The notes beneath the pieces are model-generated. The model saw only the letters and a list, made by a program, of their open reading frames with translations. It was not told where the DNA came from and made no database searches. Positions 21,037 to 33,815 of a stretch of DNA of 64,000 nucleotides are shown piece after piece. Within the stretch, counting starts at the first letter, position 1. Every line of letters starts with the position of its first letter. The stretch covers positions 282,756,521-282,820,520 of the forward strand of contig CM037876.1 of assembly GCA_021292165.1 (NCBI GenBank), given 5' to 3'. Source of the stretch: Shinisaurus crocodilurus (Eukaryota > Chordata > Lepidosauria > Squamata > Shinisauridae). Both the position numbers and the translations under genes were made by a program.

Positions 21037-22404
21037 ATGATGAGTGTGCAATAAATGCCTCATGAAGAAAAGCTTCAAGTCAAGCCTGCATGCCTGCTTG
21101 CTCTCTGCCAGCTCAGCAGAGCATGTAAGCCTGTATATGTAGTGTAATGCCTATTAGTGTGCCTTCACTTCTTGGGGCGAAAACAAACAATATTTTAAAT
21201 GTGTCTAACAGCTAGGACTTCTTTTTACTCGAGAGCAAGCACATGGGGCCTAATCCAGATCTTAAATGTCCCCTTATCTTCCCATGCTAGGGTCCCAATC
21301 CAGATTGGGGACCCTGCACCTACTCTAGAGTAATTTTTTTTAAAAAAGACATCGCTGCTAAATACACATTTAAAGTAATATCCATTTGGCCAGTTACCTT
21401 TTGCACACTTTGCAAATAGGTTTGCCACAGCTGTACTAGTAATTCAAGCTGACAGGATTCTTTCATTCTTCTTCAAATATTTTATAGGGTGCCAAGAAAG
21501 AAAAGGGGAAATAATAGTTCATCTCAATCACCAATGACAGCTCAAGAAACATTTAAAACTACAGAAAAGATATAGGATGGGAACAACAGCAGTAGAACAA
21601 ACTGCCTACAAATGTTGTGGAATCTCATTCCTTGGATCAGATCCTGGCTTATTATTCTGGTTTGATAACTGACATTAAGCCAGAGTTCAGGTATTAAGCC
21701 AGCATCTCCGTGCAAGAAGAGGGGGATAGGGGAGGATTGAGTGAGGAATGTGCTGCCATGGTCTCATAAACCATGGTTTATGAAGTCATGGACAATGTTT
21801 GAATGCAGCCAATATTTGATGGTGGTCAAATAACAGACAGTAAATAATTGATTAGCATGCCAGCCTTACCTAGCTGGATTGGTGATCTGATTCAGTAGAG
21901 AGCAGCTACATGTGATTTTTGAGGAATATATGAACTTGATATTAAGTAGCCCCACTTTGTGGCCACATGAGAGTACTGCAATTCAGAATGTACCAGAAAG
22001 GTCTGATTCTTGTTGTGGTCAACTGTGCAGGGGTGCCATGTAGGTAGGATGGGTGTCATGTTTGTGCTTCAGGCCACATGATCCCTTGTGTTTCAGGCCA
22101 CATGATCGAACTCTGGCTCCATAGCAGGTTTTGTACCCTGAGCAACTCTTGCTGTAAACGATGACATTGATCTACATACTAGGAATGCTGAAAGAAGAAA
22201 CCCTCATGATGCTTTCACATACATTGATAATGTGTTATGATTATTACAAGGCTTTCATAGGATCATAGAGTTTTGTTCTTTTGCAAATTCTTTTGCAATC
22301 AATTTTGAATATATTTAATTTTCATTTCATTTCTTGCTTATATCCTGCTTTTCCTTCCCAAGGGTAGCCCAAAACATCTAACAAAAATACCTACAATATA
22401 TCTA
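21037..22404. other. intronic sequence, no firm feature
   Basis: Contains a short duplication of TTTCAGGCCACATGATC near 22070-22110 and a weak LINE-tail-like stretch at 22318-22382. No exon recognised. Confidence 0.45.
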
Positions 22405-22620
22405 TATCTATAAGTTGTATCCAGTGCTGGCCTGTTCACCAGCAGAATGGAACCCACTGGCAGAATGGATTTCCCTTTCCTCCTACAGTGCCCCAATCCT
22501 GCTCTGGAGGTTTGGGGGACCCTCCAAAGTAGTTTGGGAGGCATGGAGGGGAGCAAGGGGGAAGTCCCATCCCATTGCACAAGTAGAAATCTGCTTGTAC
22601 AAAACTGAGTTTAACCCTAT
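22405..22620. repeat. interspersed repeat family, third copy
   Basis: GGGGGACCCTCCAAAGTAGT and GGAGCAAGGGGGAAGT match the family at 11640 and 19350. TTGTATCCAGTGCTGGCC at the left resembles the GGGTTGTATCCAA terminus. Confidence 0.5.
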
Positions 22621-23687
22621 ACCTCATTTCCATGAACAGGCTGAGAATTTTGCTTCCCTTGGAAATTTCTGCGAACTCCTCCCTACTGAAATAATAAGTT
22701 GCATCCCTGCAATAGCACACTGTATAAATTTTGCTTTCTTAACCATTTGGGAGAGCATGGCTTGTTACTATTAGACATTCTTCTCTAAACAACTTTGACC
22801 TTGGGATGGGCCATCATATTACTGAATTTGTCTACATTTGTTTATTGGATTTGTCTACATTAAGGGTAAGATATATATTTTTAAAAGAAAGAACCCTACA
22901 TGTTTGGCAATCAAAGTGTGCAAACAGGTTGTGGGGAACAGAACAATCCAGAAGTAGTAACAGGCAGTATTACACATTCTCCTAATCTTTCAGGGATTTG
23001 AGTGGGAGAGCTAACATGCTGCTCAATCAATCAGCTGCTCAATCAATCAAATGAAGTTTGAGGTATGTGACAGTTAGACTCCCTCATTAAAAAAAAGTGT
23101 TGCTAGGGTCCTCTCCCATCCCAAAATACATGGGTGCTGAACTACTAATTGCTGTCAGAGCCACGGTAACCCAACAAAAGAGTGCAAGCATTATGGTTGA
23201 TTCATCGAGGTCACGATCTGAAAGGAGGCTGGGGCCAAATAAATCCCCCCATCACAGCTACACCAACAGTTTAATGAAGATGTGCTCAGTCACCCTTATT
23301 AACAGAGATTACGAGGGAGAAGGGCTGCTCTACTGCTTTTTCAGCAAAGGCACAATGGAAGCTAATTTCAAAGCACTGTTTTGCTCGGCGCTCTTTAAAA
23401 TTCATAACCGTGCCAGAGTTCATCCATCGGTTAAGAGACAGAGTGAAGTAGGAATGGAAACTAGGGAACCCTTTGCATTTTAAGGGGTCTTTATTCGCCT
23501 GTTTGATAGCTGGGATCTCCACTGAGAAAAGTAGTAGACATTTACTTGGGCAACAGGTCGCCACAGAAATACTTTTTATCATGCCAACTGAGATGTTTTC
23601 CAAGCTTCCAGTGAGAAAAGTGAACTGCTCTTCTCAAAATTGTACGTATCAGAGCAAGAAAATAGCTTCAGTGTGATGACAATGTGT
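22621..23687. other. intronic sequence, no feature recognised
   Basis: The stretch 23090-23640 lacks recognisable repeats and carries longer open frames on both strands. No protein family or credible splice pair was seen. Confidence 0.4.
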
Positions 23688-23756
23688 TATAAATGGATTT
23701 GTTAAAACCAAGCAATTAAATATAAGCAATATAAATGGATTTGTTAAAACCAAGCA
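23688..23756. repeat. tandem duplication, 42-bp period
   Basis: TATAAATGGATTTGTTAAAA with CCAAGCA occurs at 23688-23714 and again at 23730-23756, directly upstream of a SINE. Confidence 0.85.
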
Positions 23757-23984
23757 AGAGCCAGCATGGCATAGTATTGGGCTGGGACTCAGGAGATCCG
23801 GGTTCTAGTTCCCACTTGGCCACAAAGCTCACTGGGTGACTTTGGGCCAGTCACTGACTCTCAGCCTAACCTACCTCACAGGGTTGTTGTGAGGATAAAA
23901 TGGAGAGGAGGAGGATTATTATGTAAGCCACCTTGGGTCGCTTGCAGGAAAAAAGATGGGATATAATAAATCAATAAATAAATT
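23757..23984 (+). mobile_element. tRNA-derived SINE (MIR/CORE-like), copy 2
   Basis: AGAGCCAGCATGGCATAGTA head, B box GGGTTCTAGTTCC, CTGGGTGACTTTGGGCCAGT, CACAGGGTTGTTGTGAGGAT, and a (AATAA)n-like tail. It is the best-preserved plus-strand copy with 45578-45810. Confidence 0.88.
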
Positions 23985-24008
23985 ATGAATGAGAAACAAA
24001 TAACTTTA

Positions 24009-24095
24009 AGGGTTGTATCCAACATTAGCCTTGCTTAGAGTAGACCCATCGAAATGAAAGGGTCTCAGGTTAGACTAACATTGGATACAACCCTA
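24009..24095. mobile_element. palindromic MITE family D
   Basis: AGGGTTGTATCCAACATTAG ... CTAACATTGGATACAACCCT form terminal inverted repeats, with the inner GAGTAGACCC / GGGTCTCA arms also complementary. Confidence 0.8.
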
Positions 24096-24762
24096 TAAAA
24101 AAAAGTTGCACTGTTGCCATTGGCTCAGCCATTTTCAGTTTCCAGTAAGAGCTCATCCTACAATTCTATCTTATCTCCTTAGCTCAAGGCTCAGTAAGAT
24201 AGTGCCTCTCCATTCTTCATATCACAACACAAAGAACTAGGAACCTTCAATCAATCATGAGTCTTCAATCAATTAAAATCTGCAGAAGTTTGTTGGTAAG
24301 AACAATATTCTTTTTGCTTTAGAACTACTTTATTTCTAGACAATGTGTGCAAGTATCACAGCAGGCATCATCTTAGGAGGGGCACCCCCCACTTCTCTCT
24401 CACACAGGGCAGAATGTCCCTTCTAAGGTTGATCTTGCCATCTTAAGTTTTTCCAAGTACCTGTATTTTAAAAAAATATATTATATAAATACACACAGAG
24501 ACACAAATCTATTTGGATCAGGGGCACCTATTAAGTCTTCCAAATGATTTTTAATTGATTAATCTCCTTGATTAATTTTTGGTGTGTTTACCACAAAACT
24601 ACTCCCACTGTGAGCGAACATCAGACTCCATCAATCAATAAACGGATATCCCAATCATGTGGATAGCCAGGTCGGTCACGGTCTCATGGGAAGGAATCGG
24701 TTCATTCAGTTTATCTGTATGGTTCTGACATACAGGCATTACCAGAGCAGCAATTTTTTAAA
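24096..24762. other. intronic sequence, no feature recognised
   Basis: No exon or repeat recognised. Confidence 0.45.
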
Positions 24763-24996
24763 TTAATTAATTTATTTATACCCCACCTTTTTTCCTGCAA
24801 GGAACCCAAGGCGGCTTACATAATCCTCCTCCTCCTCTCCATTTCACCTTCACAACAACTCTTTGAGGTAGGTTAGGCTGAGAGTCAGTGACTGGCTCAA
24901 AGTCACCCAGTGAGTTTCATGGCCGAGCGAGGATTTGAACCCGGATCTCCGGAGTCCCAGTGCAACACTCTAACCACTACGCCACACCGACTCTCT
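24763..24996 (-). mobile_element. tRNA-derived SINE (MIR/CORE-like), copy 3
   Basis: Starts with the A/T tail, then CCAAGGCGGCTTACATAATC, AAAGTCACCCAGTGAG and the reverse B box GGATTTGAACCCGG. It ends TAACCACTACGCCACACCGA. Confidence 0.88.
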
Positions 24997-25039
24997 CATG
25001 GCGGGAAGCCGCCATGTGGAAATAGTTCCTATGTTCCTG

Positions 25040-25535
25040 TGGTGTGTGGTCAGTGCGGGGGGATTGCGCCCGGGGGTAGTGGTGGGGCTGAGCCTGGGCA
25101 CCGCTGCCACCGCCCCCTCCCCCGCTGCCCCTGCTGCTGCCCCCCGCCCCCCCCGCAGCCGCCGGACCCCCCCCCACCTACCTTCTCCACGCCGCTTCTG
25201 GAGCCCTGCCCGCGCTCTGTTTTGGCGGGAGGAACCAGGGCAACAGGGCTTAAACAGCCCTGTTGCCCTGATTTCCCAGGCCAAAAACAGAGTGCGGGGG
25301 TCCCGTCGTGTCACTTCCTCCTCCTCGGAGGCGGCGGCCAGGGCGGGGGGAAGGTAGGTGGCGGGGGGGGAAGGTAGGGGGGCTGCGGGGGTGGCGGCGG
25401 CGGGGGGGGTCCAGCGGCTGCGGGGGGGGGTTGCAGAGCAGGGCTGCCTTGCTCTGGAGCCCCCCCCATGGCACGAGAGGGGGGGCACTAAATATAATTT
25501 CGCCTAGGGCGCCAAACTGCCCTGCACCGGTCCTG
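25040..25535. mobile_element. GC-rich non-autonomous hAT element, copy 3, left end missing
   Basis: Same body as 3767-4449: TTTTGGCGGGAGGAACCAGG, the hairpin GGCAACAGGGC...GCCCTGTTGCC, and the right end CGCCAAACTGCCCTGC...GGTCCTG. No left terminus with the family signature and no 8-bp duplication of TCAGCCAT were found, so the copy is truncated or rearranged. Confidence 0.8.
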
Positions 25536-28085
25536 TCAGCCATCCTACCAAAGATTCATTCAAAGATTCATTCTACATGGGCTTGCACGTGTTCAAATAT
25601 TTTATTGCCGTCACTTGCCAATGAAGCCCATCTGCAACTTACATAGGCCACATTGGACAGTCCCTAGATAAAAGAATGGACAGACTCAATTTTAATAGTA
25701 AAAATGGAAACGTGTGGAAATAAGTAGAGATAGGGGCATCTCAGGTCAGTCCATCTTTATGTCCTATTTAAAGTGACTTAAAAGTCACTCACAACCCCTC
25801 ACCCTGCAAAATACAAAAATAAAAACCTCAACTGGAATTAGTTAACAAATTTTATATTGTATATCTTAGCTTAAATATGGATTCCTGGATGATTCCCTCA
25901 CTACAGAATGTAATTTCCCTCATTTGGCATCACAGTAATTGTTTACTGTTCATGCTTCATTGCTGAAGAAAATGAAGATTGTTCAGACAAGGGTAAAGCC
26001 ATGGAGGGGGCGGCGGCGTTTAGGGCTATCTCCATACCCATTTCACCTTCCTGCACACCCATTCACCTCTCCCTCCCACCACACAGATACATACCCTCAC
26101 ACACCCATTCTGCATTCTTTTACATATGAGCACTCAGCCATCATATCACTAAAACAACATTCACACAAAAATTTAAATTCTATAAAAGGCAGGATTCCAG
26201 AGCACAGCTCAGGAGAGGGGTGCGGGAAGGAAGGTCTAGTAGAGCCACTTGGGCTATCTAATTGTTGGTCTCATGCTTCTATCAGCTGAGATGGGCCAAG
26301 CAGAAGGAGAGGCAGTTGACAGACTGTAGTCCCTGTACAGTCCCAGTTAGGAATGGGAGAACCAGCGATTTTTGAGCTCACCTAAATTCTCAGAAAATCA
26401 CTTTTGATTTTATGTTTTGTTTTTCGGCTTGCTCGAACAGGAAAGTGCACATTTCTGTGTGTGTTTTTCAAAAGTACACACTTTGCCCACTGACTAAAGC
26501 ATGAAAAGGTGTGTGTGTGTGTGTGTGTGTGTGTATAAATTGCACATTTTATAGTGCACATTTAAAAACAACAACAACCACACACACATTTTTCGAACTG
26601 AATCTCAAATTTGGGAATTTGTGAACAATTCTAAAAAAAAAAGCTCATGTGTGTGTTCAGGATTGTGAACGAGACATGTTCGCATGATTTGCAAACAGAA
26701 ATGAAATTCTCTTATATCGCTAGTACCAGTTGACTAGGGGAAAGGGAACATCAAAGGGAAAAACAACCCAGGAAAGAGGCACGGGCAGGTTCACCAGTTG
26801 CTTCTCCCTAAGGTTGATGCAAAGGCATTAGGACTGTAAACCAAGATTGTGGCACTCAAGGCACTCCCTTTACAGTGTCTGCTTGTAAAACACACCAAGC
26901 TGCTTTTACATATTTCACAAAAGGGAAAGAGGGTGGGTGTGGGGAAGATAGACTAAGCAATAGTTTCTGCAGAAGAAAATGCCTGCTTGTTTCACCCTCT
27001 GAAGAGACTAAGAGCTGAAAAGGTTTGCAGGGAATCCTGCCGATCTCCAAGGATACCCCATAGTTCACACTGATATTACGTTGCTTGAGGCAACCAGGCC
27101 TCTGCAAACAAATCAGCCCAGGAGGAGAAGAAATGAGTTCATGAAAGCAAAGCCTCCAGAGCCCCCAAGGTCTTTTGTGTAAAGTTTCCCAACCAGATCC
27201 TAATACTGTATGGTTAGAGAACACCCTGCTACAAAGGAGGCATTGCAAAGCACTCTGGGGAAATCTAACTGCCCCACTTTCAGAGCCAAGACCTTTTACA
27301 CTATGGTGGAAGTCTATTTTGCAGTGCTTTGAAATCAGTGGGGCTCTGCTCATCTCACTCGAGCACACAGTTCTTAATCCTTACACAGATAGTGTTTACT
27401 TTCTCACTCAGCCAAAGCCCTGACATTCTGTGATCGGGATCAAACTCTGCCTTCTGGAATTCCTGTCTTTTTTTGTAGTATGAATATTCAGGTTTCCATA
27501 GGCTTTTCACCAAAGCACATTTAGAGCTGAGCTACTTGATTGTAGAAGACTTTTAGGATTCCTTTTGAACTGGTATATAATGCTCAGTATGTGTCATCTG
27601 CTTGAACATAGACACAGAAACCAAGTCTGCTAAACGGATTGTCTTTGTACACTGTAGAGCACATGTGCATGTGTGCATGCATGCATGCATTTACAGTGAA
27701 TGTCCAAAATTTGGTAAATATTGATAATCTGGTTAAATTTGTGAACACTAGCACATCTATATGCCCCCTTGTCTGCATTTTCTCCCTTGATAGGGGCTAG
27801 TCTCACCTTCAGGGTGGGGATTAGATTAGGAAAATGGCAAAGAAGGGAAAGGGTTAACACCTTTCCTCACCTGTCACTGTCCAAGCATACTAGCAAACTC
27901 CTGCAGCTGCATTTGAATTTAAAGAATGAGAAATTCAGTCAACGAACTGCCCTATCATGTGTTGTTTGGCCTTCTTTGTGTGACAGAGGAACACCAATTT
28001 TGACAGTCACATAAAAGCCATTTGTGAGCACTTACCAGTTTATGTCTGGCAAATAGATACATGCACCAGTGAATGCTTGGACTTT
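25536..28085. other. intronic sequence with a (TG)n tract
   Basis: (TG)n at about 26511-26536 and a short CATG run near 27675. A 170-codon minus-strand frame at 26856-27368 has no recognisable domain and is within chance expectation for this length of DNA. Confidence 0.45.
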
Positions 28086-28280
28086 GGGGACGGGTCACAG
28101 CTCAGTGGAAGTGCAGGTGCTTTGCATGCGGAAGGTCCCAGGTTCAATCCCCGGCATCTCCAGGTAGCACTAAAAAAACTGCTGCCTGAAACCCTGGGAA
28201 GCCGCTGTCACTCAGTGTCGACAGTACTGGGCTAGATGAACCAATGGTCTGACTCAGGATAAGGCAGCTTCCTATGTTCT
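28086..28280 (+). mobile_element. tRNA-derived SINE (second family), intact copy
   Basis: ACAGCTCAGTGGAAGTGCAG (A-box region), TTTGCATGCGGAAGG, B box GGTTCAATCCC, CTGAAACCCTGGGAAGCCGC, GGGCTAGATGAACCAATGGT, and the terminal ATAAGGCAGCTTCCTATGTT. Confidence 0.88.
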
Positions 28281-28695
28281 ATCCCGTAACATAATTTCAT
28301 CCTTAAAATAAAATAACCCATTCTGCAAGCCCTTTGATGGAGCAGGCTCAGGAATCCTGTCTGGTCTACTATTCTATCCACATCCTTCACCAAATTGTCT
28401 TCCCCTTTTTCCTTTTATCATGTGACTTCTATTTAAAGCCATGCTCACGTAAACTATTTATTCCATTTAATACATCCATAATTGCTTAAACTCCTAGTTC
28501 AGGGGGAGGCAACCTTTTTGGGTACATTTGGCAATTAGAGAAACTGTCCTGGGCACCACCACAAAATGGCTACTATGAGAGGCATGGCAAAGGACAAGTA
28601 ACCTGTCCAAAAGACCGAGTACAAGGCAGATGTGGGGTCTGAGCCCCAACATACCAAACATCTGAACTCAAAACATGGGTAAAAATGCTTAGGAT

Positions 28696-29060
28696 CAGTG
28701 CCGGCTGCAGGTTTTTGATGACCCTTGGGCAAGATACCCTCAATGGGCCCCCTCCCTCAGTGAATCTACCTTCTCACCTCCAATGTCACCAGCTGCTGTT
28801 GCTCCTCATCCTTTTTCTCATCACTGCTACCACTTGCTTGCTTGACAGGTAGAGAGCCAGTGAGCAAGTTAGGCAGTGGCATTTATTGCTCCTCCTCCTC
28901 AACAACACCATAGTCTAGGCCAGAGAAAGAGGCAGGTGAACAAGCAGGTTCAAATGGTGAAGAGGAGGAGCAACTCCAGGGGGCTCTTGTCAGTGGGCCC
29001 CTTCTGGGATGTGGGCCCTTGTCAGGTGCCTGATCATGCCTACCCTTGATGCTGGCCCTG
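28696..29060. mobile_element. non-autonomous hAT element, second family, copy 2
   Basis: Begins CAGTGCCGGCTGCAGG and ends TTGATGCTGGCCCTG, flanked by the perfect 8-bp duplication CTTAGGAT (28688-28695, 29061-29068). It is homologous in inverse orientation to 18735-19064. A different hAT-like end (GGGGGAGGCAACCTTTTTGG, 28502) lies just upstream. Confidence 0.92.
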
Positions 29061-29545
29061 CTTAGGATGCTGCTTTATGTTTGAATGTTCTGTTCTGTGC
29101 AATCTATATTTCTACGATAGCATCAGCAACTTTCTACTCTCTCCAGTTTACATATACTTGTACATCATCATTGGAGGCAGTCAGAGGTTAAACTGCCTGC
29201 ATTTATGCCATTCATGCACATCTATTAAATTATATCTTTGCTCCAAAATCTTCTTCAGGACATTTCAGGAAATTACGGTAGTGCACTTTTTAATTTCCAT
29301 CCCCATTTCTCAGCCTCTGTGATAACTATCAGCAAACCACAAGGCTGGAACCAGTAGGTGTCTGTGTTGGCGCCTACCTACTCTAATGCTACCTGGAGCT
29401 CCAATTTCAGTCCAACTGGTGATTTCAGCCAGAATCCCATTGGCTAAGTACAATGCTTTATGCTCCTCCAGTGTGAGTGAGGTGTTTGATGAGAAAGGAA
29501 AGCAGAAATGTTACAGCAAATTCTTGCATTGTGGAGGATCTATAG

Positions 29546-29640
29546 CAGGGGTGTGAAACCGCAGACCCACGGGCCAAATCTAGCTCTACAGGGCTTCCCA
29601 AATGGCCACAGCCCCTTCCCACGGTCGCACCCCCTTTCCC
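29546..29640. mobile_element. hAT terminal fragment
   Basis: CAGGGGTGTGAAACCGCAGA and CACGGGCCAAATCTAGC match the common vertebrate hAT terminus of the CAGGGGTGTCAAAC type. Only one end is visible. Confidence 0.6.
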
Positions 29641-29696
29641 CCAATTGGAAATGCCTCTCTTAAGGCTTAGTTACTGGCAGTAAGACCTTTCATAGA

Positions 29697-29775
29697 TTTC
29701 ATTAGATCATAGAGTTGGAAGGAGCCTACAAGGCTATCGAGTCCAACCCCCTGCTCAATGCAGGAAAGTAGAGGA
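29697..29775 (-). mobile_element. 5S-SINE 3' tail (CR1-like), fragment
   Basis: ATAGAGTTGGAAGGAGCCTA, AGTCCAACCCCCTGCTCAAT and GCAGGAAAGTAGAGGAG match the tail at 20890 but stop before the 5S-derived head. Confidence 0.7.
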
Positions 29776-32348
29776 GAAGCTAAAATATGCTGGTATTTTT
29801 TAGTATTTTGGCCCTGCCCTTTTGCCTGCCCACCACTGGAATGCGCCCCACCCCAAGAGCTTCTCCAAAATAGAATTTTGCCCTTGATCTATATGAACGA
29901 ATAATAATACAGTCAGTGACTCAACTATAAATACAAATTCTTCTTCATTGAGGATGAGACAAAATGTACCTTGTATTAAGATCAATGAACCCGTTTATCA
30001 CGTTATTCTGAACAGGCTGGTCCCACACCTGTATGACAATGTAAGGCTGGGCTACACACTCTTATTGTTACATGCTGTCTGGGGATGATGGGAGTTGTAG
30101 TTTGACACACCTGGAGGGCACTAAGCATTAGAACATCTAGTATTTCTTCAGTGGTAGGCAAAAGCACAAAACATCTGGAAGTGTGGTCACTTCTATGGGC
30201 AATATAGAGATGATCACATCTGCACACCCACTGAGATTTCTCTGAAAGTTCCATTCTTAATAGCTAACCCTCTGCTACCCCCAATCTGATTTTAAACTCT
30301 CTCAAATTTAAAAAAAAATGCAAATGTTTTGGGGATTTGGTATAAGAACTCTTCAAGTGAAAATGTGAAAGGAGGAGAGCAGGCTTATGTATCAGAGGGT
30401 TTTGTTTTGTTTTTTATATATAGGGAACCAAGTGACCACTAGGGCTGTGCAAAAGCCCCAGACAAGGCACAGGTCTGAGGTGAATATCTCTACTTTGAAA
30501 ATATTTGGACCACCTTCAAAATTAAGGTGACTCAGTTTCAAAGTTGTCTGTGATGAAGCAGGATGGTCACAAGGCTTCGGGCCCACCTTGGATTTGTTTT
30601 TTGTTTTTTGTCCCAATTTGAGCTCTCCCAAACACTCCATAAATGGAAAATGCTAAGGGGTGGGGGGTGGGGCAGAGGAAGGGCTATAGTTTTGTGACTG
30701 ACAGTTCTAGCTTCCAGTCAGGGAATGACTGTACCAGGGCTCTCCTTCTAGTTTCAATCACAGTGGTCTTTGGAGCTTCTAAAATGCTAAAGCACACATC
30801 AACACTCAATCTTAGCAACATTTTTTTTCAGGGGGCTGCAGGAGAAGGAAAACTGAATAAATGCTGCATCAGCTTCTATTTGCCCATCTAGGAACAAATC
30901 ATTCAAGAGGCGCATCCAACTTTTGGGCCCAAAGGTTTCCCCTTGACTTTCCCCTTCCTTGTTATGTGAAATCTGCTTCCAATTAGCTACCTATGCTTAA
31001 GAACAGCTAGGCCTAAAATTGATCCTCTAAACCGCTCATCACTGCTGAACCACATTCTTCTGCTTCTTACCAGTATGATCTCCATCTGTTCCCATGCTTT
31101 CAATGTGACCACATTAAGCTACAAAGAAGAAGCGGAGTCTCTTATTTCAGTGCAAGGAGCCCTCCCCACCCCCACTCACTGTGTGGTCCTGCCAGTTCTT
31201 GGGGACAGAGCAGGATCACTGCTTGATTGGGAGGAAGGGAAATGCCACCTTTGTGCTTACACTTGGCAACACACACACTCTAACAGCCAGCCTTGAAATG
31301 AGTTGCAAGGAATAGCAGTTAGTGCTACCGCTAAAACCTCACTGACTTGATCTCCAGCCACTTGCAAACCACATCGAGCGAGTACAAGCTTCTCAGTCGT
31401 GTATTTAATTCACCATGAGAAATTAGCTTACTGTGGGGCTGTGTGCATTTCTGCTCTGGATAGTGCAAAGCTTTGCCTAGTCCTAGCTCACTCTCAAAGT
31501 TGTGAGCCCTTGAGGAGACACCCCACCCCCCCGGACACAGACTACCCTTTCATTGGCTTTTGCTCATATTTTCCAACTCCACACCTTGTTAGTAAAACCA
31601 AAACGAAGATCTATTTGTACCCAGGGACTTAAAAGGGCTATTCAGGGTGCTCAGTACCTTGCAGTCATGGACCTGAACAATTTGCTGCCATGTCCTTCTT
31701 TTCTACCCAGCAATTAGATCCCTCCACCAGAAGTAGAAGACCAAGAATTTCTATTCTTTAAAAAAGAAGCCTGACACAGTTCCTGCTGCGAACTCTCTCA
31801 ATGAACTCCTGCCCATCACAGAAATGTTTGACTTTCCACACTGCATGAAAGAGCCAAAGTAAGCATGCCAAATCCTGTAAAGACGTTTATCTCTTTGTAG
31901 AGCGTTCCCACAATGTGCAAAGAGCCCGGCCTGCTCAACAGGTCCCTGTGGGTGCTTCACCCAGGGGAGCTGAAGGTCTCAACTTAGGGTAGCTGTCCTT
32001 GAAGCTTGTTGGAGATCACCCCACTGCCCTCAAATAGGCCACAGCTACTGCAGATGCAATAACTGTAGAGCACTGGAAAGGTTCCAAAAACCCAGCAATG
32101 GCTGCACAGGAATCCAGGTTTTAATTTGGACACAACAGTGAGAGAGGATCAAGCATTTATGTCCCTTAGCCTGAACATTTGCTCTCTACCTCCATACAGG
32201 GACCCAGCTTTAATTCCAACTTGCAACATAAGATCTACTTCTTTTTTCTATTTTTTAAAAAAATCATTTGCTTCTCTGTCTCTGGGACAAAACAGAGTCA
32301 CTGGATGATCATGATCAAGATTCACCACCTCCATTTTAAAGCAGATGT

Positions 32349-32387
<39 letters not shown>

Positions 32388-33327
32388 CTCTCAGATTTTG
32401 ATCAAACAGCAGCACTAGGTGAGAGGATGTTTAATCCTATCACACATATCCCAGCTCCTATTATCCCTGCAGTAGAAAAAAAAAATACATGCATGGGACC
32501 TGTATTTCCACCCAAGGATGTGCTAACAGCAGCTAGGGAGGATGGTTTAGATTTGGAGAAATAACCCAGGGAGAAAGGGTTAAACACCTCCTTCCCCTGG
32601 GCAGATGCTCCAATCAAAATCTGAGCCCCCACAGCAGCTGCTTTAAAGTCACATTAAGTGACTTGATTCTCTGTGTTTTTCCTTTGTCTTAGGGCCAGAC
32701 TAGATGCAATGTTATTCACATCTTTAGCCCTGGTATGCATGATTCTCCACTCCACACCCATAAGTAGCTGTGCATGTGGAAGGGGACAGCAAGCTGGATT
32801 GTGACTGGCAGTGGTGTCTCCCCACCTCCACACACTCCATAGTCCTAATCCAGTTCTCCCCACCCCAACCATCGGCTATTTATGAAAAAAGAAAAGAAAA
32901 AAGAAAAGCATGGCAGCTAGGGCAAAGGACATGACTAATGTCACATCTAGCTTGCCCCTTAAAAGAAAAGGGGGGGGACTGTCCTGGGCAAAGTACCAGC
33001 TGGAAGAGCTGGAGACCTTTAAAGTGGGAGAGGTATTCACTTGTGAATGAAGGAAATGCAAATGTGCTAGAGCAGTGATGATGTTCCGGCTACAATTTAA
33101 AGGGATTCATAAAGCATGTACCAAAATACCCATAGCTTCATTAGTGCACTCCTTTGATAACTGAGACAGGAACAGCAGCATCAAGAATGTAGCTATAAGA
33201 GAACTTAAGGTTGACTTACCTGTTTCTGTCTTGTAATAAGTTTATCCAGGATTCATCATTCTCACATTAACAGTTATTTGGGGAAATTCAGCCAATGAAA
33301 AGGGAAGAGTGTACAAAGTTTGCTTAC
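29776..33327. other. intronic sequence 3' of STON2 exon 3
   Basis: Holds half of a family B palindrome at 30066-30120 (ATGGGAGTTGTAGTTTGA, single arm) and (TG)n at 32347-32386. The donor side of the STON2 exon lies at 33327. No other exon recognised. Confidence 0.5.
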
Positions 33328-33525
33328 CAGTTGAGTCTGCCGCAGATTCTCTGCCACTGGTCAGGTCTTCAGTATTTACGGACTGAAGATCAGTATAGGA
33401 AGGGGTGATACTTGGGCTGTTGGTGTTCTCAGAAGTAGTTGTCCAACTGCTATCTGAGGCAAGAGGCTGTCTTTCAGAAGATCCCGAGGAGGGACATGTC
33501 CAGCAGGATGTTTTTGGAGAAGAGG
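33328..33525 (-). CDS. STON2: stonin-2, third coding exon in window
   Basis: A 198-bp internal exon. On the minus strand the acceptor is TATTTTTTTAAAG at 33526 and the donor is CAACTG|GTAAGC with GT at 33327-33326. Both junctions are phase 1, so the exon adds 66 codons without changing frame. It encodes about residues 118-183: a Ser/Thr-rich stretch with CWTCPS near its start, SSWTT, PSYTDLQ, and SGRESAADST at its end. These match vertebrate stonin-2 as I remember it just after the WVQF motif, including the split Ala codon at the start and the Asp expected after the last junction. The region is predicted disordered linker between the AP-2-binding motifs. No stops or frameshifts. Confidence 0.94.
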
Positions 33526-33763
33526 CTTTAAAAAAATAGAGAAATACATACTGTAGGTGGCACGCAAGGGGTTCTGAAAGGGGGTGATCATGAAAAATTA
33601 GAGAACTGGGTGGAGTAAAATATCGTTGGAATAAAATGTGGTTTCTCAAAATGTTCAGAGCAAGTTTCCCTAAGCCTGCAGGGCAATTGTGACTTAATCT
33701 TATAAATGCTGCTCAGTTGCTATAAACACTGGTAACACACACAGAGAGACACACAGACACACA

Positions 33764-33815
33764 TCTATCTATCTATCTATCTATCTATCGACACACACAC
33801 ACACACACACACACA
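33764..33815. repeat. (TCTA)n-(AC)n compound microsatellite
   Basis: ATCT/TCTA tetranucleotide run followed by an AC run, about 240 bp upstream of the STON2 third-exon acceptor. Confidence 0.9.

Noticed and set aside
25040..25535. complete hAT copy with TSD
   Set aside because: The right end is clear, but neither the left terminus nor a second TCAGCCAT is present, so it is annotated as truncated.
26856..27368. 170-codon minus frame, the longest outside repeats
   Set aside because: No recognisable domain. A frame of this length is expected about once by chance over six frames of this window. A protein search would settle it.
28086..28280. tRNA gene
   Set aside because: A and B boxes are SINE head remnants. 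No cloverleaf with a proper acceptor stem can be drawn, and the same 3' body recurs in other copies.
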